Origin: Nonomuraea sp. PA05
Lineage (GTDB): Bacteria; Actinomycetota; Actinomycetes; Streptosporangiales; Streptosporangiaceae
Direction of reading: 5' to 3'
Length of the DNA stretch: 64,000 nucleotides
Assembly (NCBI RefSeq): GCF_008086045.1
Contig: NZ_VSEY01000011.1
Location: forward strand, 124,001 to 188,000
The notes under the pieces are model-generated. The model was not told the origin of the DNA and searched no databases. It was given only the letters and a program-made list of their open reading frames with translations. The number at the start of each line of letters is the position of its first letter. Position 1 is the first letter of the stretch. The position numbers and the translations under genes were made by a program. Below, piece by piece: positions 7,711-16,275 of this stretch.

Positions 7711-8850
7711 TCAGGCGAGCTGCAGTTCGGGCATCGGCTCCGGCGCGGCCGCCTCGCCGTGGACGTGCAGTTCCGGGCGGAAGGCCGCCAGGTACGCCTC
7801 ACGGTCGCGGAAGGTCGCGGCCAGCGCGTCGCCGTAGTCGATGAGCTGGCGGTGCGCGTGCCTGCGCGGCTCGTACCTGGCGTGCAGCAGCCGGTCGAGC
7901 AGCTCGGGGTCGGGCCCCGCCGCGCTGATGACGTCCGCGAGGATCTCGGCGTCGTGCAGCGTGTAGCTCATGCCCATGCCGGTCATCGGGTGGCAGGCGA
8001 ACGCGGCCGAGCCGAGCAGTGCGGCGTTGCCCTTGTGGTACGCCTCCACCCGCAGCGACGAGACCTTGATCCGCTGCCAGGTGGCGGGCTGCAGGGAGTT
8101 GAACGCGTCCGAGCTGTCGGTCACGAACTTCTTCAGCTCGTCGATGAGTGCGGGGATGCCGTCCTGGAAGACCTCCTTGTCGTCCTCGGGTGGCAAGCCG
8201 ACGAACACGCGGGCCTGGTCCCTGTTGATCGGATAGAGGTAGGTGAGCCAGCCCTCCGAGCTGAAGTACAGCCGGTTGAGCTGGGCGACGCTGGCGCTCA
8301 GCGGCACGGTCGCCACCCGCATGAGCAGCCGCTCGTACGGCATCGTGAACTGCTCGATGCCCAGCGCCTGACGCACGGCGGACTTGGTGCCGTCGGCGCC
8401 GATCACCACGCCGGCCCGCAGCCTCCGGCCGTCGCACAGGATGAGCTCCTCGATGCGGTCCTCGCCTACCGCGATGTCGCCGATGCTGGCGTCGAACCAG
8501 AACTGGACGCCCTGCATCGCGCATGAGGTGTAGATGAGCTCGACCAGCTCCCTGTAGGGACGGATGAGGAAGCCGCCGTCGGGGAAGCGGCACTCCTGGA
8601 TGGGGTCGCCATCGTGGTAGTAGCGGATGATGTCGCGTCGCAGGCCATGGCGTTCGACGAGGCCGGCCAGCCCGTGCCGGGCCAGCACACGCAGGCCGGG
8701 GGGCTTGAGGAAGTCGGCGCCCGCGCTCGGGACGGAGGGTCCCTGCTCGATGACGACGACGTTCAGGCCGCGGCGACCCAGCAGCAAGGCCAGGAAGCAG
8801 CCGCCGAGCCCGGCGCCGACGATGGCTACGTCGCACGATGTGGTTGCCAT
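7711..8850 (-). CDS. FAD-dependent monooxygenase-like protein (UbiH/PHBH fold)
   Basis: The 379-aa class A flavoprotein starts with a Rossmann motif (GAGLGG, residues 12-17). It keeps the DG motif region (GADGTKSAVRQAL, 151-163). The second FAD motif, normally GD followed by PxxGxGxN, reads GSAAFACHPMTGMGMS (280-295): the Asp that usually contacts the flavin ribityl chain is Ser281, and the usual Asn is Ser295. Binding may still occur, but activity is less certain than the fold. Such enzymes hydroxylate or epoxidise aromatic or alkene substrates with NAD(P)H and O2. It follows the MFS exporter by 26 bp and is probably in the same operon, which would make it a tailoring step of whatever this locus makes or degrades. 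Confidence 0.82.
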   Translation of the reverse strand: MATTSCDVAIVGAGLGGCFLALLLGRRGLNVVVIEQGPSVPSAGADFLKPPGLRVLARHGLAGLVERHGLRRDIIRYYHDGDPIQECRFPDGGFLIRPYRELVELIYTSCAMQGVQFWFDASIGDIAVGEDRIEELILCDGRRLRAGVVIGADGTKSAVRQALGIEQFTMPYERLLMRVATVPLSASVAQLNRLYFSSEGWLTYLYPINRDQARVFVGLPPEDDKEVFQDGIPALIDELKKFVTDSSDAFNSLQPATWQRIKVSSLRVEAYHKGNAALLGSAAFACHPMTGMGMSYTLHDAEILADVISAAGPDPELLDRLLHARYEPRRHAHRQLIDYGDALAATFRDREAYLAAFRPELHVHGEAAAPEPMPELQLA

Positions 8851-8876
8851 GACGAGAGCCCTTTCGAATGGTTGAA

Positions 8877-10469
8877 CTAGTGCGTATGCCCGCGGGTACC
8901 TGCGAGGGGGCCGGGTTCGGCCGTCCGCGGCCGCGGGACAGGGTCCAGGTGGGGGTCTGCGGAGGGTGTGCGGGTCTCGACTGGCAGCAGCGCGTCGGCC
9001 TCCGCCGCAACGGTGGCGAGGGTCATGCGCAGCTCTAGCAGCAGCCTGCGGGGCACCTTGATCATGACGTCACCCGGGTCCGGCCGCAGCCGGGTGATCT
9101 TGGTCAGGGCCAGTGCTCCGATCAGCACAGAGATGGCCACGCACAGGGCGAGCGCGCCGGCCAGGCCCGCGAAGGGGCCGGTCATGAACGGGTGGTCGAT
9201 CACGACGGACACGACCGCGACGCCGACGGCGCCGCCGACCATGCGCGCCATGGTGGCCGCGCCCACCGCGGAGGCGTACTGGTGCGGGCGGGCGGCCAGG
9301 GTGGTGGCGACGGAGGTGCCGGGCGCGAGCGCGCCGACCCCCATGCCGACCACGACACTGGCGACCAGGCCCCACACGGTGGGACCGGCCTGCGTCAGCA
9401 CGAGCACGCAGGCGCCGCCGCACAGCAGCGAGCCGGCGTAGATGAGGCCGTACGCGCCGACCCGCTTGAGGAGCTTTCCGGCCAGGAAGCTCGTCACGAC
9501 CACGGCCACCGACGTGGGGGTCAGCCACATCGCCACTTCGAGCATGGGGTAGCCGAGGTGCAGCAGGTACAGCGGCTGCACGGTGAGCAGCCCGTAGGAC
9601 AGGGCGCCGAAGCCCCAGGTGGCCAGCCAGCCCCAGACGAACCGGGGCCGCCGCCACAGGGCCAGGTCGATCGCCGGCAGGCGGTGGTGCCTGGCCTGCG
9701 CGAACGCGCCGCCGAGCAGGGCCAGCGCGGCCAGCGCCAGCCACAGCACGTCCATGCCCCAGGCCATCGCCTTGGAGATGGCCAGGACCACGACGGCGAT
9801 CCCGGCGGCCAGCAGCCAGGCGCCGAGCACGTCCGGCACGCCCTTGGTGGTGCTGCGCCGCCCGGAGGGGAGCGCCACGCACGCGATGAGCAGCAGGACG
9901 CCGATGACGACGTCGGGGACGAACAGCGCCCGCCAGCCGACGGTGGCGGCCAGCCAGCCGCCGCCCGCCTGCATGAGGAGGCAGCCCAGCCCGGAGGCGG
10001 AGCTCCACAGTGCGATCGCGCCGCGGCGCTGCGACTCCGGCAGCTCGCCGAGCAGCAGGCCGAGGCTGGCCGGGATCATCGCCGCCGCTCCCGCGCCCTG
10101 GACGGCCCGTGCGGCCAGCACGTACGACCAGGGCTCCACGGTGACGGTGGCGATCCCGCCCAGCACGAACACGACGAGCCCGACCGCCAGCACGCGCCGG
10201 CGGCCGAACAGGTCGGCCCAGCGGCCGGCGGTGGCCAGCAGGGCCGCGATCGGGATGAACGCCGCGCTGGTCAGCCACACCAGGTCACCCAGCGGCATGC
10301 CGGCGCCGGCGGGCGTGTAGCGCAGCACTCCCACTGCCAGGGTGGTGGCCGTGGTGTCGGCCATCACCGTCAACATGACACCCGCACCGACCAGGCGCAG
10401 CATCACACCGTGACGCCGGTCCGCGCCGGTCGAGCCCGTCCCCCTGACGGCCGCTGGTGACGAACGCAC
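8877..10469 (-). CDS. MFS exporter, DHA2 (EmrB/QacA) type
   Basis: The 530-aa protein has about 14 predicted membrane segments, as in the drug:H+ antiporter-2 group. It carries the typical loop-2 motif region (GRWADLFGRRRVLAVGL) and the antiporter region in helix 5 (GLGCLLMQAGGGWLAATVGWRALF). The C-terminal about 60 residues are hydrophilic and Pro/Arg/Glu-rich. I use GTG 10469, with AGGAGG 4 bp upstream, although the frame is open to 10502. Its place between two flavoenzyme genes on the same strand suggests that it exports the product of this locus or protects against it. Confidence 0.88.
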   Translation of the reverse strand: MRSSPAAVRGTGSTGADRRHGVMLRLVGAGVMLTVMADTTATTLAVGVLRYTPAGAGMPLGDLVWLTSAAFIPIAALLATAGRWADLFGRRRVLAVGLVVFVLGGIATVTVEPWSYVLAARAVQGAGAAAMIPASLGLLLGELPESQRRGAIALWSSASGLGCLLMQAGGGWLAATVGWRALFVPDVVIGVLLLIACVALPSGRRSTTKGVPDVLGAWLLAAGIAVVVLAISKAMAWGMDVLWLALAALALLGGAFAQARHHRLPAIDLALWRRPRFVWGWLATWGFGALSYGLLTVQPLYLLHLGYPMLEVAMWLTPTSVAVVVTSFLAGKLLKRVGAYGLIYAGSLLCGGACVLVLTQAGPTVWGLVASVVVGMGVGALAPGTSVATTLAARPHQYASAVGAATMARMVGGAVGVAVVSVVIDHPFMTGPFAGLAGALALCVAISVLIGALALTKITRLRPDPGDVMIKVPRRLLLELRMTLATVAAEADALLPVETRTPSADPHLDPVPRPRTAEPGPLAGTRGHTH

Positions 10470-10547
10470 GTGTCCTCCTATGGATGGCTTGCCGCCTCGC
10501 ACGCTCCGGCGGTGCGAGGGGCGGAGCTGACGTGTCTCGACGGTGGG

Positions 10548-11948
10548 TCAGGCGCCGTACCGGCCGGGCGAGATCATGCCGTCCGGGTCGAGCGCCGTCT
10601 TGAGCCTGTGCAGCATGCCGAGGCCGGCGGTGCTGGTCTCGGACCAGACGTCGGCGGCGGCGTGATCGATGTCGGATCGGTAGATGGCGCAGCCGTGGCC
10701 GCGCAGCAGGCAGCTTCCGTCGTTGCGGAGCTGGTGCGCGCGGTACGGGGCGTCGGGCGCGCCGCGTTCGAAGAAGATCTGGATGACGCCGTTGGCGAGG
10801 TGCTCGCTGACGAGGTTCCACTCCACCATGAGGGCGGTGGTGTGGCGGTCCACGGCGGTCTGCAGCGCGGCCAGGATCTGGTCGGTCCTGCGGGCGTGCA
10901 TGGGCATCAGCGGCAGCAGTGCCAGGAAGCCCATCGCGCCCTCGTCGATCCGGTCGCACGACGTCACGCCGAGCGCGTTGTGCACGCCGCGGCAGGTGGG
11001 GATGCCCTGCGCCATGAGCGCGCGGGGGTAGAGCGGGTCGTCGGGGGCGACCTCGGCCGCGTCCAGCACGCGCAGCGCCTCGGCGCCCTCGACCTCGATG
11101 AGCGCCTTGCGCAGCAGCTCCTCGGCCAGCTCCACCGTGGCGTCGCTGCCCATGAGCGGCCCGAGGATGGTGAACAGGCCCGGGTCGACGCCGGCGGGCA
11201 ACATCCAGTCGCCGCCGCTGGGCACCAGCGACAGCTCGCGGACGCGCAGCAGCCCGTCGGCCGGGTTGCCGCGGCGCAGGAAGCCGGTGACGGCGCCGAG
11301 CGCCACCCCGGCCTGGTCACGGTTCATCCTGCCGTGCACGAGCCCGATGGTCTCGGGACGCGGCACCAGCGACACGGCCATGGCGGTGACGATGCCCAGG
11401 TTGTGCTGTACGAACGTCTGCGTCAGGTCGGGCCCGGCAACGCGACCGTGGTAGCGCCCGGCGGGGTCGAGCCCGCCGGTGGTCACCACGCTTCCGTCCG
11501 CCAGCACGGCCTCCAGCCCGGCCACGTCGTGGACGCGGGAGCGGACGCAGCCGTCGCCGCGGTCGAGGGCGTTGCCGATGACCGAGGTGTCGGCGCACGA
11601 GGCGGTGACGTTCAGCATCCACGGGGTGTCCCGCAGCACCGCGGCGAGCTGCCGCTGGGTGACGCCGGGCTCGATGACCGCGTAGCCGGCCTCCAGGTCG
11701 AGGCCACGGATGCGGTTCATGCCGCCCAGGTCCACGACCACGTTGTCGTCGGTGACCGGCACGGCCGAGCCCATGCCCCAGTTGCGGCCCGTGCTGATCG
11801 GGTAGAGGCGGCGCCGGCCGGCCATGGCCTGCCGGACGAGTGCGCGTACCTCGTCCAGGCTGCGGGGCGTCTCGACGCCCGCGACGGTGCGTGTCTGGTG
11901 GCCCCCGACGTCACGCGACCTCAGTTCCAGCCGCGATAGTCCCTGCAT
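10548..11948 (-). CDS. FAD-linked oxidase, vanillyl-alcohol oxidase / PCMH family
   Basis: The 466-aa flavoprotein has an N-terminal PCMH FAD domain. GRNWGMGS (residues 54-61) followed by a VVDLGGMNRI strand is the pyrophosphate-binding pattern of 4-cresol dehydrogenase and vanillyl-alcohol oxidase relatives. The C-terminus ends LDPDGMISPGRY, the classic family tail. VAO-type enzymes oxidise phenolic or alcohol groups through a quinone-methide-like or hydride-transfer route with O2 or a cytochrome. ATG 11948 has GAGGAG 4 bp upstream; the open frame continues far upstream but out of any family homology. It lies 67 bp after the 78-aa gene. The substrate is unknown. Confidence 0.88.
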   Translation of the reverse strand: MQGLSRLELRSRDVGGHQTRTVAGVETPRSLDEVRALVRQAMAGRRRLYPISTGRNWGMGSAVPVTDDNVVVDLGGMNRIRGLDLEAGYAVIEPGVTQRQLAAVLRDTPWMLNVTASCADTSVIGNALDRGDGCVRSRVHDVAGLEAVLADGSVVTTGGLDPAGRYHGRVAGPDLTQTFVQHNLGIVTAMAVSLVPRPETIGLVHGRMNRDQAGVALGAVTGFLRRGNPADGLLRVRELSLVPSGGDWMLPAGVDPGLFTILGPLMGSDATVELAEELLRKALIEVEGAEALRVLDAAEVAPDDPLYPRALMAQGIPTCRGVHNALGVTSCDRIDEGAMGFLALLPLMPMHARRTDQILAALQTAVDRHTTALMVEWNLVSEHLANGVIQIFFERGAPDAPYRAHQLRNDGSCLLRGHGCAIYRSDIDHAAADVWSETSTAGLGMLHRLKTALDPDGMISPGRYGA

Positions 11949-12015
11949 GACTCTCCTCAAGGGGTGAGATTCGCTCTTCCGGCTCCCTGCGTCGGAGCCG
12001 CTGTGGGGGCACACG

Positions 12016-12252
12016 TCAGACGGTGTGCTGGAGCAGGTCGTCGATCGACCCGATGGCCTGGTTGGACAGCTCTCTGATGCCGAGCAGGCGCTGCTCGACG
12101 TACACGTCCTCTTCTGGCGGCGTCTGGGGGAAGTCGAGCGTGCCGCGGGGAGCGGTCTGCGCGGGCACGTCGTGCAGGGTGTAGGGGTGGCGCCGGACGT
12201 GGTCGGCGTGCTCGCGCCGGGATCGGGCGGGCAGGTGCGGGGGGGTTCGCAT
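12016..12252 (-). CDS. Small protein, 78 aa, candidate peptide substrate or accessory
   Basis: The frame has an AGGAG-type ribosome site about 11 bp before its ATG and almost exclusively G/C third positions, so it is probably real. It is not an antisense shadow, because no other gene occupies this interval. The N-terminal half is basic with His, Arg and Pro; the C-terminal half is acidic and hydrophobic and ends IGSIDDLLQHTV. There is no Cys, no membrane segment and no signal peptide. I do not recognise a family. Lying between the 301-aa unknown gene and an oxidase, it could be a modified precursor peptide or a small subunit; both are guesses. Confidence 0.55.
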   Translation of the reverse strand: MRTPPHLPARSRREHADHVRRHPYTLHDVPAQTAPRGTLDFPQTPPEEDVYVEQRLLGIRELSNQAIGSIDDLLQHTV

Positions 12253-12321
12253 GACGGGAGCTCTCCTACCGGACTCGAATGGGGTTTTCCGGGCGACCGC
12301 TCGCCGTTGAGCGGCTGGTGG

Positions 12322-13227
12322 TCAGCGCGCGCCCTCCTCGGTCTCCTCGAAGCCGGGGTAGCCGGCCCGTGGAGCGACGGCCGCGGGGATGTACCGGGGC
12401 AGGCCGTGGTTGATGACGCTCGCGGCGATGCGGCGCTCCGCCAGCCCCATGTGGGGACGGCCGGCACCGGAAGAGCCCGGCCGGGCGCCGGCCGAGCCTC
12501 TGATCATGGAGCTGGCGTGCACCCAGCGGCGCGACTCCGCCAGCACCTCACGCTGTGCGCGGCTCAGGTCCGAGTGCTCGGCGTAGTGCTCGCACACGGC
12601 CCGCGCCAGCACCCGCGCCATGACCAGGTGCTCCTGGCATGCCGCGGCGACCTTCGCCTCCAGGCCGGTGACCTGGGCGAGAAGGAGTTGCAGGTGCGGC
12701 AGGGCCGAGCTGCGCTCGAACCCGTCGAGCTCCGCCAGCCGCTCGGGCCAGCGCAGCCGCCGCTCGATGGCGGCGCACACGGCGCTCACCAGCGCGGCGG
12801 CGGGCTCCTCGTCCGGTGCGCGGCCGTCGAGCTGCACGGCGCGCTGCGCGGTCGGCTCGAAGTCGGTGAGCCTGCGCAGCCCGCTCTGCAGCAGGCGGAC
12901 GCGGTTGTGCAGGCACGCCGCGCTCCAGCCGAGCACCAGGAGGCGGTCGGCGTCGGCCTCGCAGTGCCAGCCGGCCAGCGCCACTTCGCGGGCCATGCGG
13001 TGGTGCAGCACCCATGACTCCTGCTGGTCCACCGGTACCGGCGTGTCGATCCATACCTGTAGCCCGCCGGGGGGCAGCTCGGCGACCCCGACGTCCAGTC
13101 CCTCCGGCGCGACCCTGACGCAGATCCGCCGTACGACGCGTAGCTGGGCGACGGTTTCCGGCGCCATGGGCACGGGGCCTGGCAGCACGCGCTCCTGGGC
13201 CACCTTCGCCCGTGGCTCGATGCTCAT
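12322..13227 (-). CDS. Protein of unknown family, 301 aa, first gene of flavoenzyme locus
   Basis: The start is ATG 13227, with AGGAGG 8 bp upstream. Residues about 25-65 look like a small beta domain. The rest is mostly helical, with a conserved-looking stretch GWHCEADADRLLVLGWSAAC (about 87-106) and a helical middle up to residue 250. The C-terminal 50 residues are Gly/Pro/Ala-rich and end acidic (GFEETEEGAR). I find no catalytic motif, membrane segment or signal peptide. It is the promoter-proximal gene of a minus-strand run with the 78-aa protein, VAO-type oxidase, exporter and FAD protein, so it probably acts in the same pathway. Function unknown. Confidence 0.7.
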   Translation of the reverse strand: MSIEPRAKVAQERVLPGPVPMAPETVAQLRVVRRICVRVAPEGLDVGVAELPPGGLQVWIDTPVPVDQQESWVLHHRMAREVALAGWHCEADADRLLVLGWSAACLHNRVRLLQSGLRRLTDFEPTAQRAVQLDGRAPDEEPAAALVSAVCAAIERRLRWPERLAELDGFERSSALPHLQLLLAQVTGLEAKVAAACQEHLVMARVLARAVCEHYAEHSDLSRAQREVLAESRRWVHASSMIRGSAGARPGSSGAGRPHMGLAERRIAASVINHGLPRYIPAAVAPRAGYPGFEETEEGAR

Positions 13228-13263
13228 CTGGGCCACCTCCTGACCCGCAGTCTCTCGACCTAC

Positions 13264-13332
13264 GTAAATTGACACTTAATAGTGCCGTCCCGATCGTCGT
13301 TAGACCGGCGTTTCCTGTCAACTGTCACTTAA
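13264..13332 (-). promoter_or_regulatory. Promoter region with two 16-bp direct repeats
   Basis: Two sites agree at 13 of 16 positions: GTAAATTGACACTTAA (13264-13279) and GTCAACTGTCACTTAA (13317-13332). They are 53 bp apart, close to five helical turns. On the minus strand a TTGACA (13316-13321) with a 17-bp spacer and GACGAT (13293-13298) could form a promoter for the 13227 gene, with the sites overlapping its -35 and lying downstream. The AT-rich repeats stand out in this GC-rich sequence and look like binding sites for one dimeric regulator or a pair. The regulator is not identified. Confidence 0.5.
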
Positions 13333-13478
13333 CGGATCCAGCATGGGTAGATCGGGCCGCGACGGGGAACAGGCGTTAACCCGCGACTTCCCGCAGGTGA
13401 ATACGGGGTTACGGGGCGTGCATGATCTAGGCTCCGAACGGTGCAGCAGATCGTGGACGACAGCCGGGGAGCGAGCCA

Positions 13479-15176
13479 GTGCGGGTGCCCAGAGCCGTGG
13501 TCGCGGCCATGTCGGTGGCCGCCGGGCTGCCCGCCTACCACGGTCCGGCGCAGGCCGGAGGCAATTACTGCGTGCTACCTGATCACCCCATTCAGTCCGG
13601 GCCTTACCTCGTCGCCACTGCTTCCTTCCTAGACTGGATTCATCCGAATCCGCCGCCCGCCGACCCGGAGCCCGAAGGCTCGGAACGGCTCGAGTTCGCC
13701 GGGTTCCCGAACGTGTCGGCCCTCGACGTGACCGGCCGCCGCGGCCGTCCCGAGACCAAGGTGATCGCCACCTTCACCACGAACGTGGACAAGGTGGTCA
13801 CCCTCACCAGCTCCGCCGCCGTCTCCTCGGACGGCGGGCGCACCTTCGGCCCCGCCGAGCAGACGCCGCTGCGGGAGTCGCCGATCGAGCTGCACGACGG
13901 CCGGTTCTTCGCCACGGAGTACTACCTGGCCAGGACGGGCCCGCACACGGCGCGGCTGGGCGTGCTGACCTCGTCCGCGCTCGACGACGGCGAGAGCTGG
14001 CTGCGCTCGGAGGCCGTGCTGACCACGCCCGGCGACCTGCTGCCCGGCGGGGCCGCGCACGGGGCGCCGATCCAGCTCGCCGACGGGACGATCCTGATCA
14101 CGGCGTACGCCCGCTACAACCCCACCGGCGCCTACCAGGCGGAGCTGTACGCCAGCCGCGACGGCGGGCGCACCTTCGAGCGGCGCGGCGTGATCGCCGC
14201 GCCCGAGCCCGGCTTCGCCTACAACGAGGCGGCGGTCGAGCAGGCGATGGACGGCAGCCTGGTGGCGGTGCTGCGCCACGACGGCGGCAGATACTCCATG
14301 CTGCACCAGACCCGCTCCACCGACGGCGGGCACACCTGGGAGCCGCCGCGCGGCCTGAGCCTGGCCGGCTTCGACTGCCTGGTGCGCGGCGTGGCCCCCC
14401 GGCTGCTGCTGATGCCCGGCGGGGCGCTGATCCTGAGCGCCGGGCGGCCGGACAACTGGCTCGCGGTCTCGCCCGACGGCCTCGGCCACGAGTGGCGGGA
14501 GACCCGGGTCACCTACCACAACCGCGACGGCATCGTGGACACGCGCGGCTCCTCCGGCTACACGGGCCTGGCCGCCGTCGGGCCGCACCGGTTCATCCAG
14601 GTGTTCGACAACTGCAAGCTGGCGGGCGTGCGGCCGGACGGGCTGCTCGACGAGACGGCCTGCCCCGCGCACGGGCGCTTCGAGTACGGCGGCCGTTACG
14701 CGGTCAAGCGCCTGCTGTTCGACGTCGCCACCCCCGGCACCCGGCTCGACCTGGCCGCGCTGCGCCGCCGCGGCGAGCTGCGCGTCTCCACCGACATGCG
14801 CTGGACGAGCCACCGCCGTCCCAGGACGCGGCCCGGCGGCGCCCTCGACGGCAGCACGGGCTACTGGTCGAGCGCCGTCGCCCGGGGCCGCGGCACCTAC
14901 GTGCTGCACCTGGACCGGCCGTACCCGCTGGCCAGGATCGGCCTGAGCCTGCGGCCGGGGCATCCGGCGAGCGCGCGCGTGTACGTGTCGAAGAACGGCC
15001 GGTCCTGGGGCGGGCCGGTCGTCACGATCAAGGACAGGGTCGACCACGCGTTGCGTTACGACGAGATCGGCCGCACCGCCCGGCACGTCAAGATCGTGAC
15101 GGAGCCGTCGGCGGGTTGCGACCGGGAGATCGGCCGCAGATGCGCGGTGCTGAACGAGGTCGAGCTCTACTCATGA
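13479..15176 (+). CDS. Secreted sialidase-like Asp-box protein with C-terminal F5/8C-like region
   Basis: The 565-aa protein begins with a short signal peptide (cleavage near residue 26, PAQA). At least four Asp-box-like motifs occur at residues 117-124 (SDGGRTFG), 166-174, 226-233 (SRDGGRTF) and 280-287 (STDGGHTW), the pattern of six-bladed sialidase/BNR propellers. A C-terminal about 130 residues (GALDGSTGYWSSAVARG onward, ending with LNEVELYS) resemble a discoidin or F5/8C carbohydrate-binding domain. The arginine triad and Tyr/Glu of true sialidases cannot be assigned with certainty. It is probably an exported glycan-binding or glycan-hydrolysing protein. The GTG at 13479 has a GGGGAG-like site upstream. 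No linked glycan genes are adjacent. Confidence 0.78.
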   Translation: MRVPRAVVAAMSVAAGLPAYHGPAQAGGNYCVLPDHPIQSGPYLVATASFLDWIHPNPPPADPEPEGSERLEFAGFPNVSALDVTGRRGRPETKVIATFTTNVDKVVTLTSSAAVSSDGGRTFGPAEQTPLRESPIELHDGRFFATEYYLARTGPHTARLGVLTSSALDDGESWLRSEAVLTTPGDLLPGGAAHGAPIQLADGTILITAYARYNPTGAYQAELYASRDGGRTFERRGVIAAPEPGFAYNEAAVEQAMDGSLVAVLRHDGGRYSMLHQTRSTDGGHTWEPPRGLSLAGFDCLVRGVAPRLLLMPGGALILSAGRPDNWLAVSPDGLGHEWRETRVTYHNRDGIVDTRGSSGYTGLAAVGPHRFIQVFDNCKLAGVRPDGLLDETACPAHGRFEYGGRYAVKRLLFDVATPGTRLDLAALRRRGELRVSTDMRWTSHRRPRTRPGGALDGSTGYWSSAVARGRGTYVLHLDRPYPLARIGLSLRPGHPASARVYVSKNGRSWGGPVVTIKDRVDHALRYDEIGRTARHVKIVTEPSAGCDREIGRRCAVLNEVELYS

Positions 15177-15253
15177 ACGGCAGTCTCCCGCCGGTCGGCA
15201 AGAGCCCGCAGGGGCCCCTTCACGGTGCCCCCGCGTGACTTTCCCGCAAGCCC

Positions 15254-16150
15254 TTACCGTCCCGGCGGCATGTCGCCGCGACGGCCGAAGGGCATGTCCT
15301 TCTCGTCCTTCGTCACACCCTCCTCGTCGATCTCCAGGCGCTCCTTGCGGACCTGGCCCTCGACGGTCTCCTCGTGCTGGACGTCCTGCTTGCGCACGTG
15401 GATGCGCTCGACCGGCTTGGTCTCCTTGCCGACGACCGCGCGCTCCTCGTGCAGGATCATCTGCCGGTCCTCGGCCTGGATCTCGTGCGAGCCGGCCATT
15501 TCGCCGTCGCGGATCGGCTCGCGCTCGATCACGACCTCCTCGTGCGAGAGCGGGACCTTCTGCTGGACGTTCTCCGTCTCGACGTACTTGTGCAGGCGTA
15601 CGCGGCCCGTCTCCCTGGTCTCCTTGCCGATGTGGAGCTGCTCCTCCGACCGGGTCATCTCGATGTCGCGGTCGTCGGTCATGCCGCCGCGCATCTCACC
15701 GGCCAGCCCGGCGCGTTCGCCCGGCATGTCGACCCGCTCCCCTGTCAGGCCCGACTTCTCCCCGGCCAGGCCGCCGCGTTCCCGCTCTCCGGTGACGGGG
15801 CCGCGGGTGCGGGCCTCGCCGGTGCGCTGACGCGGGATGTCGGCCGGCTGCATGCCGTAGTAGCGGTAGAGGTCGGCCTCCTCGTTCAGGGACAGGCGGT
15901 CGTCCACGTCGATGTTGGGCGCGCCCTTGATCATCTCCTTGTCGAAGGGGACCCTGATCTCGTCGCCCGAGCGGCGGGAGTTGGCCAGCGGCACGAAGGT
16001 CTGCTTCATCCCGAAGAACCCCGTGCGGACGGTGACCCACTCCGGCTCGCCCGAGTGATCGTTGAGGTAGATCTGGCCCACCTTCCCGATCGATTGTCCG
16101 TCCGACCCCACCACATGGCAGTCGAGTAGGTTACGGATCTCTGTTTGCAT
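15254..16150 (-). CDS. PRC-barrel and DUF2382 (YsnF-like) stress protein
   Basis: The 298-aa protein has an N-terminal PRC-barrel domain (residues 1-80, with DGQSIGKVGQIY) and an Arg/Gly/Glu linker made of short GL(A/T)GE and MPGE repeats (about 105-160). A C-terminal DUF2382 domain follows (about 165-285, with KYVETENVQQKVPLSHEEVVI). In Bacillus the DUF2382 protein YsnF belongs to the general stress regulon. ATG 16150 is used; a GTG two codons upstream, with GGGGGG 6 bp before it, is an alternative. A GGGTAT hexamer upstream fits a SigB-type promoter. It is probably cytoplasmic, and its molecular role is unknown. Confidence 0.88.
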   Translation of the reverse strand: MQTEIRNLLDCHVVGSDGQSIGKVGQIYLNDHSGEPEWVTVRTGFFGMKQTFVPLANSRRSGDEIRVPFDKEMIKGAPNIDVDDRLSLNEEADLYRYYGMQPADIPRQRTGEARTRGPVTGERERGGLAGEKSGLTGERVDMPGERAGLAGEMRGGMTDDRDIEMTRSEEQLHIGKETRETGRVRLHKYVETENVQQKVPLSHEEVVIEREPIRDGEMAGSHEIQAEDRQMILHEERAVVGKETKPVERIHVRKQDVQHEETVEGQVRKERLEIDEEGVTKDEKDMPFGRRGDMPPGR

Positions 16151-16198
16151 AGCCACGACGATCCCCCCGATGTGTTCGTCCTGGTTCAAAAGGGACAA

Positions 16199-16204
16199 AT
16201 ACCC
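16199..16204 (-). promoter_or_regulatory. Possible SigB-type -10 element (GGGTAT)
   Basis: On the minus strand GGGTAT lies about 49 bp upstream of the PRC/DUF2382 start. A weak GTGTGG is found 15 bp further upstream in the -35 position. GGGTAT is the characteristic -10 of actinobacterial stress sigma factors of the SigB/SigF type. The match in the -35 is poor. Confidence 0.35.
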
Positions 16205-16275
16205 TAAATCGCCACATATCCACACATGGGTGGGGCACGATTCGGCCTATTTCATGAAAACGGGCGCTTGCTGGA

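Noticed and set aside
12249..13321. Possible extension or alternative frames over the 301-aa gene, including a 257-codon frame starting at 13321
   Set aside because: The frame from 13227 has AGGAGG at the right distance and normal residue composition; the others are Arg/Ala/Gly shadows.
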